Assembly (NCBI GenBank): GCA_013400115.1
Contig: VXBP01007149.1
Span: 221,343 to 285,342, forward strand
DNA from: Rhinopomastus cyanomelas
Lineage: Eukaryota; Chordata; Aves; Bucerotiformes; Rhinopomastidae
DNA length: 64,000 nt
Reading direction: 5' to 3'
Position 1 is the first letter of the stretch; every line of letters starts with the position of its first letter. A program made the position numbers and the translations under genes. The notes under the pieces were generated by a model. It did not search any database and was not told the origin of the DNA. It was given only the letters and a program-made list of their open reading frames with translations. Below are positions 10,626 through 21,552 of this stretch, piece after piece.

Positions 10626-10965
10626 CCTTTTCCTTCTCTTTGCTATTGCTAGGCACAGAGGCTGGACTGAAAGGCATTTTAGACTGAGCTTGAATAGGAA
10701 GAGGGGATTATGTTTGGATGTAAGGACCAGACTGACTGTAATCACTGACATTCATTCTTTCCAAAACAGGTGCTCTGTTGACATGAGAGGGAAGTCCAAT
10801 TCAGTTAGTCAGTCCAGCATTTAATTGCAGGGCAAAGAAACTGAGTTACACCAAGGGAAAACTATGATTAAAAATAAAAATATATATGTTCTTAAAAAAC
10901 GAAATCATGGTGTCAGCAGAATATGCCTGGAAATACAGTGTGTGTCAAGAGAGGCTTTTCCAAAT
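10626..10965. other. Unique interval
   Basis: A-rich around 10855-10900. No gene recognised. Confidence 0.5.
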
Positions 10966-11199
10966 TCACAACAGGTTCCACACCAGTGTGAGAAGGAACT
11001 CCTTCCCAGTTAGGGTGACAGAGCACTGGAACGGGGTGCCCACTGGGGTTGTGGAGTTCTCCTTCTCTGGACATGTTCAAAACCCACCTGGATATGTTCC
11101 TGTGTGACTGGATCCAGGGGATCCTGCTGTGTCAGACTGATTAGACTGGATAATCCTCTGAGGTACCTTCCACTCCCTAATGTTCTGTGATTCTGCAAT
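10966..11199 (+). mobile_element. CR1 group A 3' end
   Basis: Sense 'aggttccacaccagtgtgag' (RFHTSVRRNSFPVRVTEHWN) to 'cctaatgttctgtgattctg'. Confidence 0.94.
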
Positions 11200-11784
11200 T
11201 AATGGGAAAGAGCTCTGCAGATGGCGTCAACTTGTCTCTCTGACTGAAAACTCCTCGAGTTAAAGCTGCTGCAGTGAAAAACAGTCAAAGAAATGGGTCT
11301 TCTAAGAGGTGAATCAAAGGCACTAATGGGCTACCCAGTCCCAAAATTGAACGTGTGAGGTACTGAAGTGAATACAGCTCAGAGCTGGGGAAAATTCCAG
11401 CCTGGGAACGTGGTGAACATTGTTAATAATGAAGGTAATTAACCAGCGGAGCAGCCCCTCGGAGGATGTTGTGGTTCCTCTGATGCTGGCAAGTTTAAAT
11501 CAGGCCTGTGTAATTATATTGTGAACGGGGTGCTTTAATTCAAACTGCAATAACTCCAGGGAAGCCCTGCAGCCCTCATCACATGAGAGCTGAGGCTCTG
11601 CGGTGCCAGCGACCCCGTTGCCTCTGCATGGCTGATCAGTGGGAAGTTAAGCAGGGAGGCGGGGAGATATCTCACGTCTTGGTGTGGCTTTCAGTGCTGC
11701 ATCCTGTGGCTTTATTTAGCAGAGTCACTTCTCCCCTCTGGCTTCTGCAAAGGAACAGACTTCCGTGCTAAAGATTGTTTTTCA
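11200..11784. other. Unique interval, possible conserved noncoding DNA
   Basis: No gene. From about 11400 to 11560 there is a cluster of TAATT-type homeodomain core motifs ('ggtaattaaccag', 'gtgtaattatattg', 'gctttaattcaaac') in otherwise complex sequence. It reads like an enhancer-type element, but one sequence cannot show conservation. Confidence 0.3.
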
Positions 11785-12003
11785 GACAAGAGGAAAAAGT
11801 TCTTGAATCTGAGGGTGCAGGAACCCTGGAACAGGCTTCCCAGAGCTTGTGGAGGCCCAATCCCTGAAACCATTCAAGGTCAGGCCAGTTGGGGCTCTAG
11901 GCAACCTGGTCTGGAGAGTGCTGGCTCTGCTTGGTATAGGCGAATTGGACTGAATGCCTTTTGGAGGTCTCTTTGAACCCTTTTATTCTATGATTCTCTG
12001 ATT
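11785..12003 (+). mobile_element. CR1 3' end, older type
   Basis: Blocks 'gaggaaaaagttcttgaatc', 'ccctggaacaggcttccca', 'gggctctaggcaacctggtc', 'cttttggaggtctctttga' and the tail 'attctatgattctctgatt'. Confidence 0.92.
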
Positions 12004-12232
12004 ATTTGACCAACTGCAGAATTTCTTTATTTTTCATCACATTTCAAGCTTCTCTAGCAACACAAATTTTCTTCTGAAGAAACAGAATTAGACCTCTAAT
12101 GATAGAGAATCGCTGCATAACTTAATTTAATTTTAGTTCTGGATGTTCTGTCTTTACAAGACAAAATCAAAGACTGTTCTGTCAGTCAGCCTGTTATAGC
12201 CGTGAGAGGGTGAGAGCAACATCCTCTCTTAG

Positions 12233-12600
12233 AAATCATAGAATCATGGAATCATTCAGGTTGGAAAAGACCCTTGAGATCATCGAGTCCAACCATCAAC
12301 CCTACTCCACAAGTTCACCCTTAAACCACATCCCCCAACACTATATCTAAGTGACTTTTAAACACATCAAGGGATGGAGACTTACCACCCCCTGGGCAGT
12401 CCATTCCAGTGCCTGACCACTCTCTCCATGAAGAATTTCTTTCTGATGTCCAGTCTAAACCTGCTCTGCTGAAGCTTCAATCCCTTCCCTCTGGTTCTGT
12501 TGTTAATTACCTGTGAGAAGAGACCAGCACTAACATCTATCTAATGTCCTTTCAGATAGCTGTAGAGAGCCATGAGGTCTCCCCTTAGCCTCATGTTGAG
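12233..12600 (-). mobile_element. CR1 group B
   Basis: The tail 'atcatagaatcatggaatca', the group B body ('accctactccacaagttcac', 'aacactatatctaagtgact') and the ORF2 C-terminus ending in the 'ccccttagcctcatgttga' block. Confidence 0.94.
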
Positions 12601-13311
12601 GGAATAACAGAAAAGACCTCCAGCCATCAAGTGATCACTACTGTCAGACCTCACTGTCTGAACAGACCCTGGCAGAAGGGACAGGGCTTTGACAACCTAC
12701 TCTTTTGCTCTCAAGCTAGAAATAAACTCAGTGTGTTCCAACTAAGACATGCAAGAGTGGATGGCAATTGCTCAGTCGGTTATGCCTGGGGCCTTGGGTG
12801 CTTTCTGTGTAGGAGCCAAGCAGCCACAAGTGCACTCTTTATTGCATGTAACTCCATCAGCCCCAGCAAGCTGTTCTGGCAGGAACATGGTAAGCAAAGC
12901 TTGGCTTAACTTGCCGCCCTGCAGCCACAAGCAAAGAAACATTTGTAGGCCAGAGACTTTCACCCGAAAGATGAGATGTTCTCCCTCTCTACCAAGAATG
13001 AAGCTGTCTCGTTTTGGGGAGTCTAAATCTCTAAGGAACTCTTTGACAATCAGCTCTCCTAATTAAATTTTCTAGGTTAAGACTAACTAGGATGCTCCTG
13101 GCCTCAGACCAAACAAATGTATGTGCAAAAATAATGAGTGTGGGGCACAGAAAACACAACAAAGCTTTTTGTATGGCAAGTTCATTCCCAAACATCTGCT
13201 TTTTAGCGATATGTATTTAAATCTTCTTTTGATTCTTCACTTGCTCTCCCCAAATGGTGTCAAAAATTTGCTCTAACTGCAAAGTGATAGTGCCTGTGAC
13301 TGAGGTCTGAA
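12601..13311. other. Unique interval
   Basis: Two overlapping plus frames (12631-12909, 92 codons; 12749-13066, 105 codons) are open, and 'catggtaagcaaagc' near 12888 looks donor-like. I see no upstream acceptor matching either frame and no domain, so I do not call a gene. Confidence 0.4.
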
Positions 13312-13930
13312 CATCACCAGCAATGTGCCCTTGAGGCCAAGAAGGCCAATGGCATCCTGGGGTGAATCAGAAGGGAGGGGGATAATAGATAGAGAGATGT
13401 TCTCCTCACCGTCCGCTCTGCCCTGCTGAGACCACTCTTTATGATTGTGTCCAATTCTGGGCCCCTCAGTTCCAGAAGGACACAGAACTTCTTGAGAGAG
13501 TCCAGCACAGAGCCACTAAGATGTTGAAGGGAGTGGAGCATCTCCTTGATGAGGAAAGGCTGAGGGAGCTGGGTCTCTTGGGTTTGGAGAAAAGGAGATT
13601 AAGGGGTGACCCCATGAATGTTGAAAGGGTGGGTGTCAGGAGGACGAAGCCAGGCTCTGCTCAGTATCCTCTAATGACAGGACAAAGGACATAAGTGTGA
13701 GCTGAAACAGATGAGGTTCCACATCAGTGTGAGAAGAGATTTCTTCCTGGGAAGGGTGACAGCACTGGAAAGGGCTTCCCAGGGGAGTTGTGCAGTCTCC
13801 TTCTCTGGAGATGTTTGCCTGGATGTGTTCCTGTGCCACTGGATGTAAGGGATTCTGCTGTGGCTGAAGGACTGGACTAGATGATCTTTTGAGGTCCCTT
13901 CCAGTCCCTAATGTTCTGTGATTCTGTATG
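13312..13930 (+). mobile_element. CR1 group A, ~620 bp
   Basis: Sense copy from 'aatgtgcccttgaggccaag' (AKKANGI region) through 'gttccagaaggacacagaac', 'tccagcacagagccactaag', 'ggctgagggagctgggtctc' and the C-terminus to 'cctaatgttctgtgattctg'. Small deletions and stops inactivate it. Confidence 0.96.
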
Positions 13931-14093
13931 ACTAGTGGGTTTGTGGGGAAGAAAGGCTTTGTGAGCCTTAAAAATGAAAGGGAATTGATAATAAAGATAT
14001 ATAACAAAGGCTAAGAATCCTGCCAGACCCTCTGTATATCATAAGAGCTTTCCAAATTTTGTTGACCTTTCATTTTTCCCATCTTTCTTCCAG
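13931..14093. other. Unique flank ending in a strong acceptor-like tract
   Basis: AT-rich. Its end, 'tttcccatctttcttccag' at 14075-14093, is an excellent match to a vertebrate 3' splice site, with a 'ttgac' branch-like motif about 30 bp upstream. Confidence 0.35.
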
Positions 14094-14320
14094 CTAATCC
14101 GCAAAGGTCATGGCAGGATGGAGAACTGAACTGGGTGAAGGAGGTTAATGTGGTCTGTAAATTAAATGAAAATTTAACAGTAGTTTGTGTAGAATTCAGA
14201 TCCAATATTCACATCTGGTGCAATCCCAACACAATGTGTAAGAAGGTCCCTTGGGACTCCATCAAGAATAACAGAAGCAATCAGTTTATAGCTGAATTTT
14301 GGCACAGAACATTGAGCTAA
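14094..14320 (+). other. Candidate terminal exon of unknown gene (weak)
   Basis: After the acceptor-like tract an open frame starts two bases in. It runs 75 codons to TAA at 14318-14320 and contains four cysteines, in the motifs VVCKL, VVCVEF, IWCNP and MCKK. It is AT-rich with no stop for ~225 bp. I considered a chemokine-like C-terminal half because of the 'CVEF' and 'IWCNP' spacing. However, the distance between those cysteines (10 residues) is shorter than the ~15 of chemokines, so I do not assign a family. It may be chance. No upstream exon or donor partner is identified. Confidence 0.2.
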
Positions 14321-14750
14321 CTGGATAGGTGAAATGAAAAAGGGAGTTGTAGGTAAGTTATTATCATCATACAGGTAATGTGTGGGACTGTGCATTGATT
14401 GGAATAATCAGGTTTGGCTTAAATGTCTCACAAATAAGTTTAGAAAAGTGATGCAAAGCATGAGGATTGTTCTCATTCTTGCAGTACAGAAGTGTATAAC
14501 ACAGGGGATTTGGGACATTGTGTTGGGTTTGTGAGTCTTGCTGAGGTCATCTGGGTATTCCACCAAGACAGGTTTACTGTGGCTTTTCCAGACACAAAAA
14601 AGAATTCCAGGAGAATTTTTTTGGACTGTTTGTGTGAGTTCAGAGAACAAAATCAATTTAAATGATTTAGAAAATTGTGACTCTTGCTCTGGTCTTGGTT
14701 ATGGTTCATAAGGGCCTTACTGGAAGCAACCTCTGTACAAGGACAGTGAA
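14321..14750. other. Unique interval
   Basis: A donor-like 'gttgtaggtaagttatt' occurs at about 14348. Otherwise nothing is recognised. Confidence 0.45.
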
Positions 14751-15140
14751 CACAGAATCACATTATCATAGACTGTTAGGGATTGGAAGGAGCCTCAAAA
14801 GATCATCCAGTCCAGTCTCTCAGCTGCAGCAGAATCCCCTAGATCCAGTCACACAGGAACATGTTCAGGTTGGTTTTAAACATCTTCAGAGAAGAAGGCT
14901 CCACAACCCCCCCGGGCAGCCCCTTCCAGTCACCCTCACCAGTAAGAAGTTCCTTCTCATGTTGATGCAGAACCTCTTCTGTTGTCCTATCATTAGATGC
15001 CCCTGAGCAGAGCCTAGCACCATCATCCTGACCTCTGCCCTTTCTATATTGATCAACATTAGTGGAGTCATCCCTCAGTCTCCTTTTTTCCAAGCTCAGG
15101 AGACCCAGCTCCCTTCAGCCTTCCCTCATATGGAAGATGC
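14751..15140 (-). mobile_element. CR1 group A, ~390 bp
   Basis: The tail 'cacagaatcacattatcata', 'ctgttagggattggaagga', UTR and ORF2 C-terminus (RRNFLLVRVTG block) to 'agctcccttcagccttccct'. Confidence 0.94.
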
Positions 15141-15617
15141 AAGCACCCCTCTGCTTTTGCCTTTTCGCTTCAACATCCCAGGTAGTGTATCTCAAGGACT
15201 TCCAGCCTGTTAACAAAACATGAGTAGCTCTTCTAGCAAAATACACTGCCCCCTCTGCTTCTCAGACACCATCTGAGAAAGATAAGATACCGCAGTGATT
15301 GTGGGTTGTGTATTTAGGGATTAGCTACTGTGTGGGATCCCCAATTCTCTCCCCATTATGGTGGTGCAAGATAAGGCCCAGATTTTGCACCTCTGCTAAT
15401 TTCTTCTCACTTATCTTGCCCGTGCAAGAAGAGATAACCTTTATGCTGTTATCAGGTATCAGCTGCTGTACAGCATAATTGCAATCCTCTCCATTAACAT
15501 GTGCCATGGTAAAAAGAACCAGGGTGCAGAGACCCATCTGGAAGTAAAGGGAACATTGCTTAGTCTGTGCAGCAAGGAAGAGAGAGATTAAATGGTGAGA
15601 AAGTAGTCACTGACTAT
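15141..15617. other. Unique interval
   Basis: No repeat. Holds the minus-strand small open frame listed separately. Confidence 0.5.
15325..15537 (-). other. Small open frame with signal-peptide-like start (weak)
   Basis: A minus-strand ATG frame of 70 codons. The first ~16 residues (MGLCTLVLFTMAHVNG) are hydrophobic and end in small residues, like a cleaved secretory signal. The remainder is polar with two cysteines and no family I recognise. Directly upstream on the minus strand, 'ttccctttacttccag' reads as a 3' splice site ending right at the ATG. At this length chance is a realistic explanation, and no partner exon is found. Confidence 0.18.
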
Positions 15618-15805
15618 GGTTTCAAGCTTCAAGAGGGTAGGTTTAGACTAGATATGAGGAAAAAGTTCTTCACAGTGTTTAAAAGTTGCTTAGATGTAGC
15701 GTTGGAGGATCTGGTTTAGGGATGAACGTGCAGAGAAGGGTTGATGGTTGGGCTCAATGATGCCCAGGGTCTTTTCCCACCCGAATCATTCTATGATTCT
15801 GTAGT
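15618..15805 (+). mobile_element. CR1 group B with internal deletion
   Basis: Sense 'caagcttcaagagggtaggt' and 'tagactagatatgaggaaaa' jump from 'aagttcttcacagtg' straight to 'tttaaaagttgcttagatgt'. About 70-80 bp for the WN.LP..V..P block are lost. The copy ends with 'aatcattctatgattctgta'. Confidence 0.9.
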
Positions 15806-15975
15806 CTGTCCCCTGCATCTGTGGGTTTATGGTTTTGTTTTACAATAGAAAGAAAAGAGATCCAGCAACTATTATTTTGATCCTGGTTTAACTGTGCCTG
15901 TGCTTGGCTGAAGGTTGGGGATTGCAAAGACTAAATGGAAGGGGCTAAAGGTAGTTGTGGACATCATAGTCAGCA

Positions 15976-16349
15976 TTCTCCTAGTCTGGAGGAAAGGAGG
16001 CTGAGAGGAGACCTTATTGCTGTGTACAGCTACCTGAAAGGATAGTGTAGAGAGGTGGAGGTTGGTCCCTTCTCCCCAGTCACCAGGGATAGGACAAGAG
16101 GAAAATACCTCAGGCTGTGCCAGGGGAGGGTTAGGTTGGACATCAGGAACAATTTCTTCCCTGATAGAGTGGTCAGGGGTTGGAACAGGCTGCACAGGAT
16201 GCAGTGGAGTTTCTGTCCCTGGAGGGGTTAAAAAACCAAGTAGCTGTGACCTTAGGGGACAGGGTTTACTGAGCAGGGTGAGGTTGGGTTGATGGTTGGA
16301 CTGGGTCATCTTTGAGATCTCTTCCAGCCTTAATAATGATTCTGTGATC
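15976..16349 (+). mobile_element. CR1, distinct tail type
   Basis: ORF2 C-terminus 'ctagtctggaggaaaggagg' (RLRGDLIAVYSYLKG) through 'ggttaggttggacatcagga' (VRLDIRNNFFPDRVVRGWN). Its 3' UTR differs from groups A-E ('gttgatggttggactgggtc', 'tctttgagatctcttccagc') and ends in 'aatgattctgtgatca'. Confidence 0.92.
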
Positions 16350-16879
16350 ATCTAAAGCAAAGCTGTGAAGATTTAAAGAGGGCAGTGCTGGAAATAGAAA
16401 GGTTAAGAAGGCTGGGACTTCACCAGCTTGCTAGGAGACAATGACACAAACAAATCTGCAAAGGGGACTTCTTATTAAAGCTTCTGCAACACAAGGGCTA
16501 ATGAGGCCTCATCCTGTGGGAAGATGGGCTTTGCCTTGTGCGCGAATCATGTATGCTGGGATGGGACATTGGGATGGCTCATTTAAAGGGATTTGAAAAC
16601 ATGTGCTGGCCGCAGCAAGAGCGAACTGATTCCTCAGCAGAGAACCTTGTCAACAGGCTGGCCAGGGGCCAGCGGAGAGGGAAGCTGTCACCTCCAGAGG
16701 AAGTCTTGTTGCAGCATCAGTGCTAAGCCAGGAGCCCATAACTGCAGAGACAAACACGCTGTGGAAAAGGGGGTTTTATGTTAAGGGGACTGAGGAATAA
16801 TCGCAGCAGAATTAAAGGTTTGTATAGTGAGGGTGATATTTGTACCTGGGGACTGAGGGGAGCCAGGCATGAGACATGC
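16350..16879. other. Unique interval
   Basis: No gene recognised. It is complex sequence with the longest CpG-containing stretches of the first 20 kb (around 16535-16680). Two short plus frames (16538-16726, 16593-16784) have no domain. Confidence 0.4.
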
Positions 16880-17055
16880 AATTAAAACATTGGAATGATC
16901 TCCCAAGATAATAATTAGAACAATTAACTATTGGAATATCTCCTAAGCAAAGGATTTGATTGCCCTACATGGGATAGTTTGAAGACTCAGCTGGACAGGC
17001 TGCTGGGACATCTCATTTAAACTGAATTTTTTTAGCTTGATAGGTTGGACTGATG
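16880..17055 (+). mobile_element. Older CR1, left part, split by insertion
   Basis: Sense 'aacattggaatgatctccca', 'actcagctggacaggctgct' and 'cttgataggttggactgatg'. The same rare subfamily occurs at 61560-61713. It resumes at 17288 after the group D copy. Confidence 0.8.
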
Positions 17056-17287
17056 AGCTGGTAGATTTAGACTGGATGTGAAAAACAAATTCTTTCTTGT
17101 GAGGGTGCTGAGAAGCTGGAGTACCCAAGAAAGTTGTGGCTGTCCCATCCCTGGAAGTGTTGAAGGCCTGGTGGTCTGGGGCCCTGAGTAACCTGCTGTA
17201 GTGAATGTGTCCCTGCCTGTGCAGGGGGGGTGGAACTGGATGATCTTTAAGGTCCCTTCCAACTCTGAACATTCTATGATTCTATGA
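17056..17287 (+). mobile_element. CR1 group D, inserted into older CR1
   Basis: Sense 'tagatttagactggatgtga', 'ttctttcttgtgagggtgct', 'gatctttaaggtcccttcca' and the tail 'ttctatgattctatga'. The older CR1 is interrupted exactly across this copy, with imperfect 'gactgatga'/'gactagatga' at the borders. Confidence 0.92.
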
Positions 17288-17335
17288 CTAGATGATCCTT
17301 GAGGTCCCTTCCAATCTGGTTTTCTATGAATCTGT
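17288..17335 (+). mobile_element. Older CR1, right part
   Basis: 'tagatgatccttgaggtccc' and 'ttccaatctggttttctatg' complete the tail of the element begun at 16880. Confidence 0.8.
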
Positions 17336-18950
17336 GGCTCTGTGCAGCTAAATGCAAAATGAAAACCCTCATGCATGTGGATGGAAGCAAGACAGGAAAA
17401 TGAACAAACTCTAGAGGAGACACTTCATGCTTTCACAGCCCACTCAGCCCTGTGATCTGTCCATTCCCTGCAGCTGGCGCTACTTCCTCATGGTGGACCG
17501 ATGGTCCATGTCCTCAGCAGGACTCCCGTGCCAGAAGCTGAAAGTACATTCTGCTTAATGGACTTGATGTTGTGTTTAGACAATGGGTCACACTGGGCTG
17601 CCAGATTTTAAATGCTGAAACTGGTGATGGTCCCAGAAAGACAAATTGATATGTGTACTGAATGAGATGTGGGAGGCCTGATGTTCAAGTGATTTCATGG
17701 CTCCACACACATAGAGCAGACAGATTAATTTAGTTTTGGATCTACAGAGAGTGCATGGAACATCACTATGTGCACGTTAGCCATTTTTCCAGACATCTGG
17801 CACCTGAGCATCACTGGGCACCTGGAAAAACATTTGGGTGGTGCAGTCCAGGAAGAGTTCTGCTACCTCTGCATTGCTGTAGCATGGATTTGGGTCAAAT
17901 ATTCCATAATACTCATGGTACTCATGATGAACCGTGGCTCTGATGCCACAAAATAAGAGTGCAAAGCACATCAAGCATCTCCACAAGAGACAAAATGCCT
18001 CCTTTGCAATTATGATCAGCAACACAGGCTGGGAACCTACAGGGCAGAAACCAGCTTCCCAGGGGCTGCTTAAAATACTTGGGAGCTGTCCCAGTCCGAC
18101 CCACAGTGGGGCTATTAACTCAGACTGATGCATCAATGCCCACCACAGAGATACTTCTGATGGCAATGAAAACCTTCCCTCAGAGCCTTTGGTTGTGCAA
18201 CGATGAGGTAAAACTCGTTTTGCCCAGCAGCAATTTTGCGCCTTTTCCTGACTGCATTGAATGACCCTGCAGCTCCTGCTGGAGGCAGAGGTCTTTGAGA
18301 GACGGCACTGGCACAGATTGTGCAGAAACATGTTCACACTGCCTTCCCTTCCCTGCTTTTCCCAAAGCTCTCCAGAGCAGGTATTCTTGGAGAAGAGGTT
18401 GCAAACCCGTGCTTGAGGTTCAGCAATTTATTACCAGCTCCTGCCCCATAAAGGTAACGAAAGCTGGCAGAGAAGACACAACAACAGTTGCTAAATGACA
18501 AGATGGAGCAGCCCACATGGAGCATGGAGGGAGAAGCACAGATGGCAGAGAAGGGCTTACAGGAGGCTGCAGGAACGCGGTCAGAATGCAAATCCCATCG
18601 AAGCACTTTGGTAAATAATTTGTCTAGTAAAATAGCAGTTTAGTTTTAGAGTCCTGGAAGCCTTTTCCCGTTACTACCCCACACACCAAACACGATGCTG
18701 GGAGAGATTACAGCTGTGTCCTGCAGGGTAAGAGTAAAGAAAGGATTTAAAAATAAATCCTTATTATAATCTGGGAGATAAAGCCAACTCTTCTGGAGGA
18801 AGAACCAGGTGGAAGAAATAGTTTCTTCATCACTCACAGAGAACCTGGAGCATTTACTGCTCGGCGAATGCAGCAAACGCAGCTCTGCTGTTAGAGAAAA
18901 GCAAGGGGGAAAGACAGAGGGTGGAAGGAAATAGATAAAGAAGCAAGGAA
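17336..18950. other. Long unique interval
   Basis: Over 1.6 kb without a CR1. Complex sequence with a 186-codon minus frame (listed separately) and several shorter frames on both strands. No domain or splice pattern supports a gene. Confidence 0.45.
17777..18337 (-). other. Long minus open frame, function unknown (weak)
   Basis: About 184 codons from the first ATG. A hydrophobic stretch in the middle (VLLIIIAKEAFCLLWRCLM and following residues) would be membrane-like. The rest has no recognised motif, and the protein is unusually rich in Cys and Trp, as expected from random translation of such DNA. About one open frame of this length is expected by chance in 64 kb. No flanking exon or promoter is evident. 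Confidence 0.1.
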
Positions 18951-18972
18951 AGATGGATGGAAGGATGGATGG
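18951..18972. repeat. (GATG)n-type short tandem repeat
   Basis: Units of 'gatg' with one interruption ('agatggatggaaggatggat'), in a purine-rich neighbourhood starting near 18896. Confidence 0.8.
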
Positions 18973-19449
18973 TCAGGCTCTCCATGGCGCTCACCACTGC
19001 AGAAGCATGTTTCTGTGCTCTGCATGCTCAGGTTGCTCAGCCTTTTGTGACTCTACCCACAGCACATTAAAAATGGAGAGGAGATGAAGAACAAACTCAG
19101 GAAAACATGAGCAGGTGGTAAGCTTTTCAGAAAGTTCACAAAGAGGCTAAGGAAAGGTCTGATTCAACTATGTCTGTTCACTAGAAGAACAACCATCACC
19201 TAAACATGTCCCGCTAGATGCAGAGGCTGTTGTGGCTGCCTGGAAATTTTCCAGTGAAATTTTTTTGGGTAAAAATGTCTGCTAATTGAAAAGCATTTCA
19301 TGGAAATTTGTCACATATCAACAATCACCGTAGCCTGACATGGCAATGGGAAGGAGGAAAAGAAAAATGTTTTGAGAAGGTCAGACTAATCCAGTTAATG
19401 TTTTTTACAAAGGGAACTCTTAGACTGGTGGTTTTGAAAGAACATTTTC
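18973..19449. other. Unique interval
   Basis: Nothing recognised. Confidence 0.5.
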
Positions 19450-19700
19450 TACTATAGGTAGTGAGAGGACAAGGGGAAAGGGTTACAGCCTTGAAGAGGG
19501 GAGATTGAGGTTGAATAGAAGGAACAAATTCTTTCTTGTGAGGGTGCTGAGATACTGGAACAGGTTGCCCAAGGAAGTTGTGGCTGCCCCATTCCTGGAA
19601 GTGTTGTCTGGGGCCCTGAGTAACCTGCCTGTGCAGGAGGGTTGGAACTGGATGATCTTTAAGGGTTCTTCCAACCCTGGCCATTCTATGATTTTACTAT
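19450..19700 (+). mobile_element. CR1 group D, ~250 bp
   Basis: Sense 'ggacaaggggaaagggttac', 'ttctttcttgtgagggtgct' (RNKFFLVRVLRYWNRLPKEV), 'gttggaactggatgatcttt' and the tail 'ccctggccattctatgattt'. Confidence 0.94.
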
Positions 19701-20802
19701 TAGAAGCCATTTTAAAAAGAAAGTCTGATGGAACAAGTGGTGCAGAGAATGTCAATTGATCTGAACCACAATGGGAGAACGGGAGGTTTTGATACAGTCA
19801 GTAAGAAAGATCTTAGGTTGTGGTGGGTTTTTTTCCTCTTGCTGCTGGTATTTGAGTTATGAAACTGCCACAGTTTAAAACTCTGGGCTTACCAGCCATC
19901 CTCTTAATGCCTGGTGTACCTTATAGCAAAGACATCAATTAAACATCCACTGGTTCTAATGAAGTCACATCTCACTCTGCATTTTTACACAGTGCTAATG
20001 GATGGGATCGGACTGTGAAGGTTTGATGTCTTCTCAAAAAGCCAAAGGTTGAAGGAAAGGAATAAAATGTTATCTTCTCACTAATTAATTCATCCTGTAT
20101 AGTGGTAACTGTTATCAGATGGTCATTACTATTTGATGAAGGTTTGGTTTTTATTTTCCAGAGCTGACTATTTACATTTAAATTTAATTTTCCATGTCTT
20201 ATAGAGATTTTTTTTTAAAGTTAGAAATTACTCATCGAAGCAGAATGAAAATTCCACTTGGATAGAAACTCTCCTGCTCTGTAATTTTTCTAGCTTTTAT
20301 TGCTAAAAACATTTAGTTTGGAAGGAACATTTGGAAAACTGAAGTAGATGACAGAAAATTATGAGACTTTCACAATTTTCATATAAATGTCAGCAGAGAC
20401 ACTTTAGGATTTTTTAGGGTTTTTTTACATCTTCCTCATTAGAAATTTTATTGTGAAAATCCAAAAGTGCTTTCCAAATTTACTTTCTCAGCTTAGAAGT
20501 AGCTGCCAAACAGAAATGGAATATAATTGCCCACAGTTGAAAACAAAACCCCATTTCTTCCCACGTTCATGTGAACCTCCCAAATGCATCACTGAGATTG
20601 TCCCATTTTCCCTCTTTCTGTGTCTTACTTTAAAGGGGAGTGAAGACTTCTTCCCTGTCTCCCACCTCACATAGTTCTATGGTGTCAGGACAAGGTGCTC
20701 AGTGATTGAGGATGAACTCTGCAAGAGAAAAACACTGTGTGAGTTCAGTGCTTTGTGACCCACCTGTGGATCTCACATCCCACCAAACACTCTCACCAGT
20801 TT
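19701..20802. other. Unique AT-rich interval
   Basis: No repeat or gene recognised. T-rich tracts occur near 20205-20220 and 20408-20430. Confidence 0.5.
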
Positions 20803-20900
20803 GAATGGGGCTCTGGGCAACCTGGTCTGTTGTGAGGTGTTGCTGCCCATGGCAAGGGATTTGGAATAGATGATCTCTGAGGTCCCTTCCAATCTAATGA
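20803..20900 (+). mobile_element. CR1 tail fragment, older type
   Basis: 'ggggctctgggcaacctggt', 'tgctgcccatggcaaggga', 'atgatctctgaggtccctt'. Only ~100 bp survive. Confidence 0.85.
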
Positions 20901-21552
20901 TGATTGTATCATTGTCATCGTAGTCATCTATTTCCAAGCAAGGCAGAGGGATTAAGGCCCCCCCAAGCTGGGATTTGCTTCCCCCAGGGCCTCACAGAAG
21001 GCATATTGGCCATGACTGTTCTCAGCTACAGGCTCTTGGTTGTGTTTTGGCAAGGAGTGTCAAGCAGTAGCAGAACTGAGGCCAAAAATCTCCTACCCGG
21101 GAAGGATAGCAAATCTCTCAGCAGACTTGTTTGCAGAAGCCCTGCTGCAGCACTAGGGGTTGGTGCACAGGGTCAGAGGGAATTTAGGAATCAGGTTGCT
21201 TTGTTTATTGGAGTGACAATGAAATGCATGAAATTTATAGCCTGACAGACAACCTGAGGAAATAGGACACTGTAAGCAAGACAAGATGAAAATTAACTCA
21301 AAGGCCTGTCTGAATGATAGGAGCATCCCACAACCATCTGCGCTCCTCAGGATGCTTCAGAGACTCTTTCAGTGTTAGAGCAGGAGTCACAGAAAGATAT
21401 CTTGCACATCCAAGCCACTGGTGCCCATCTGTATGGGGAGGAGTGTTCCCTGTAAGACACATGCAGGATGAGAGCACTTTGATGAGAACTTACTGGTTTG
21501 CATCTGAAAACCCAGCAGGACCATAACACCACACAGAATATCTTAAAATTTT
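20901..21552. other. Unique interval
   Basis: A 113-codon plus frame (20904-21245) has no motif. No gene supported. Confidence 0.45.

Noticed and set aside
12631..13066. Overlapping plus frames with a donor-like GTAAGC
   Set aside because: Two registers are open at once, no acceptor matches, and there is no recognisable motif.
14094..14320. Chemokine gene
   Set aside because: The cysteine spacing does not fit the chemokine fold and no N-terminal CC or CXC motif precedes it.
17777..18337. 186-codon minus frame as a membrane protein gene
   Set aside because: No motif, no splice or promoter context, odd Cys/Trp-rich composition. One frame of this length is expected by chance.
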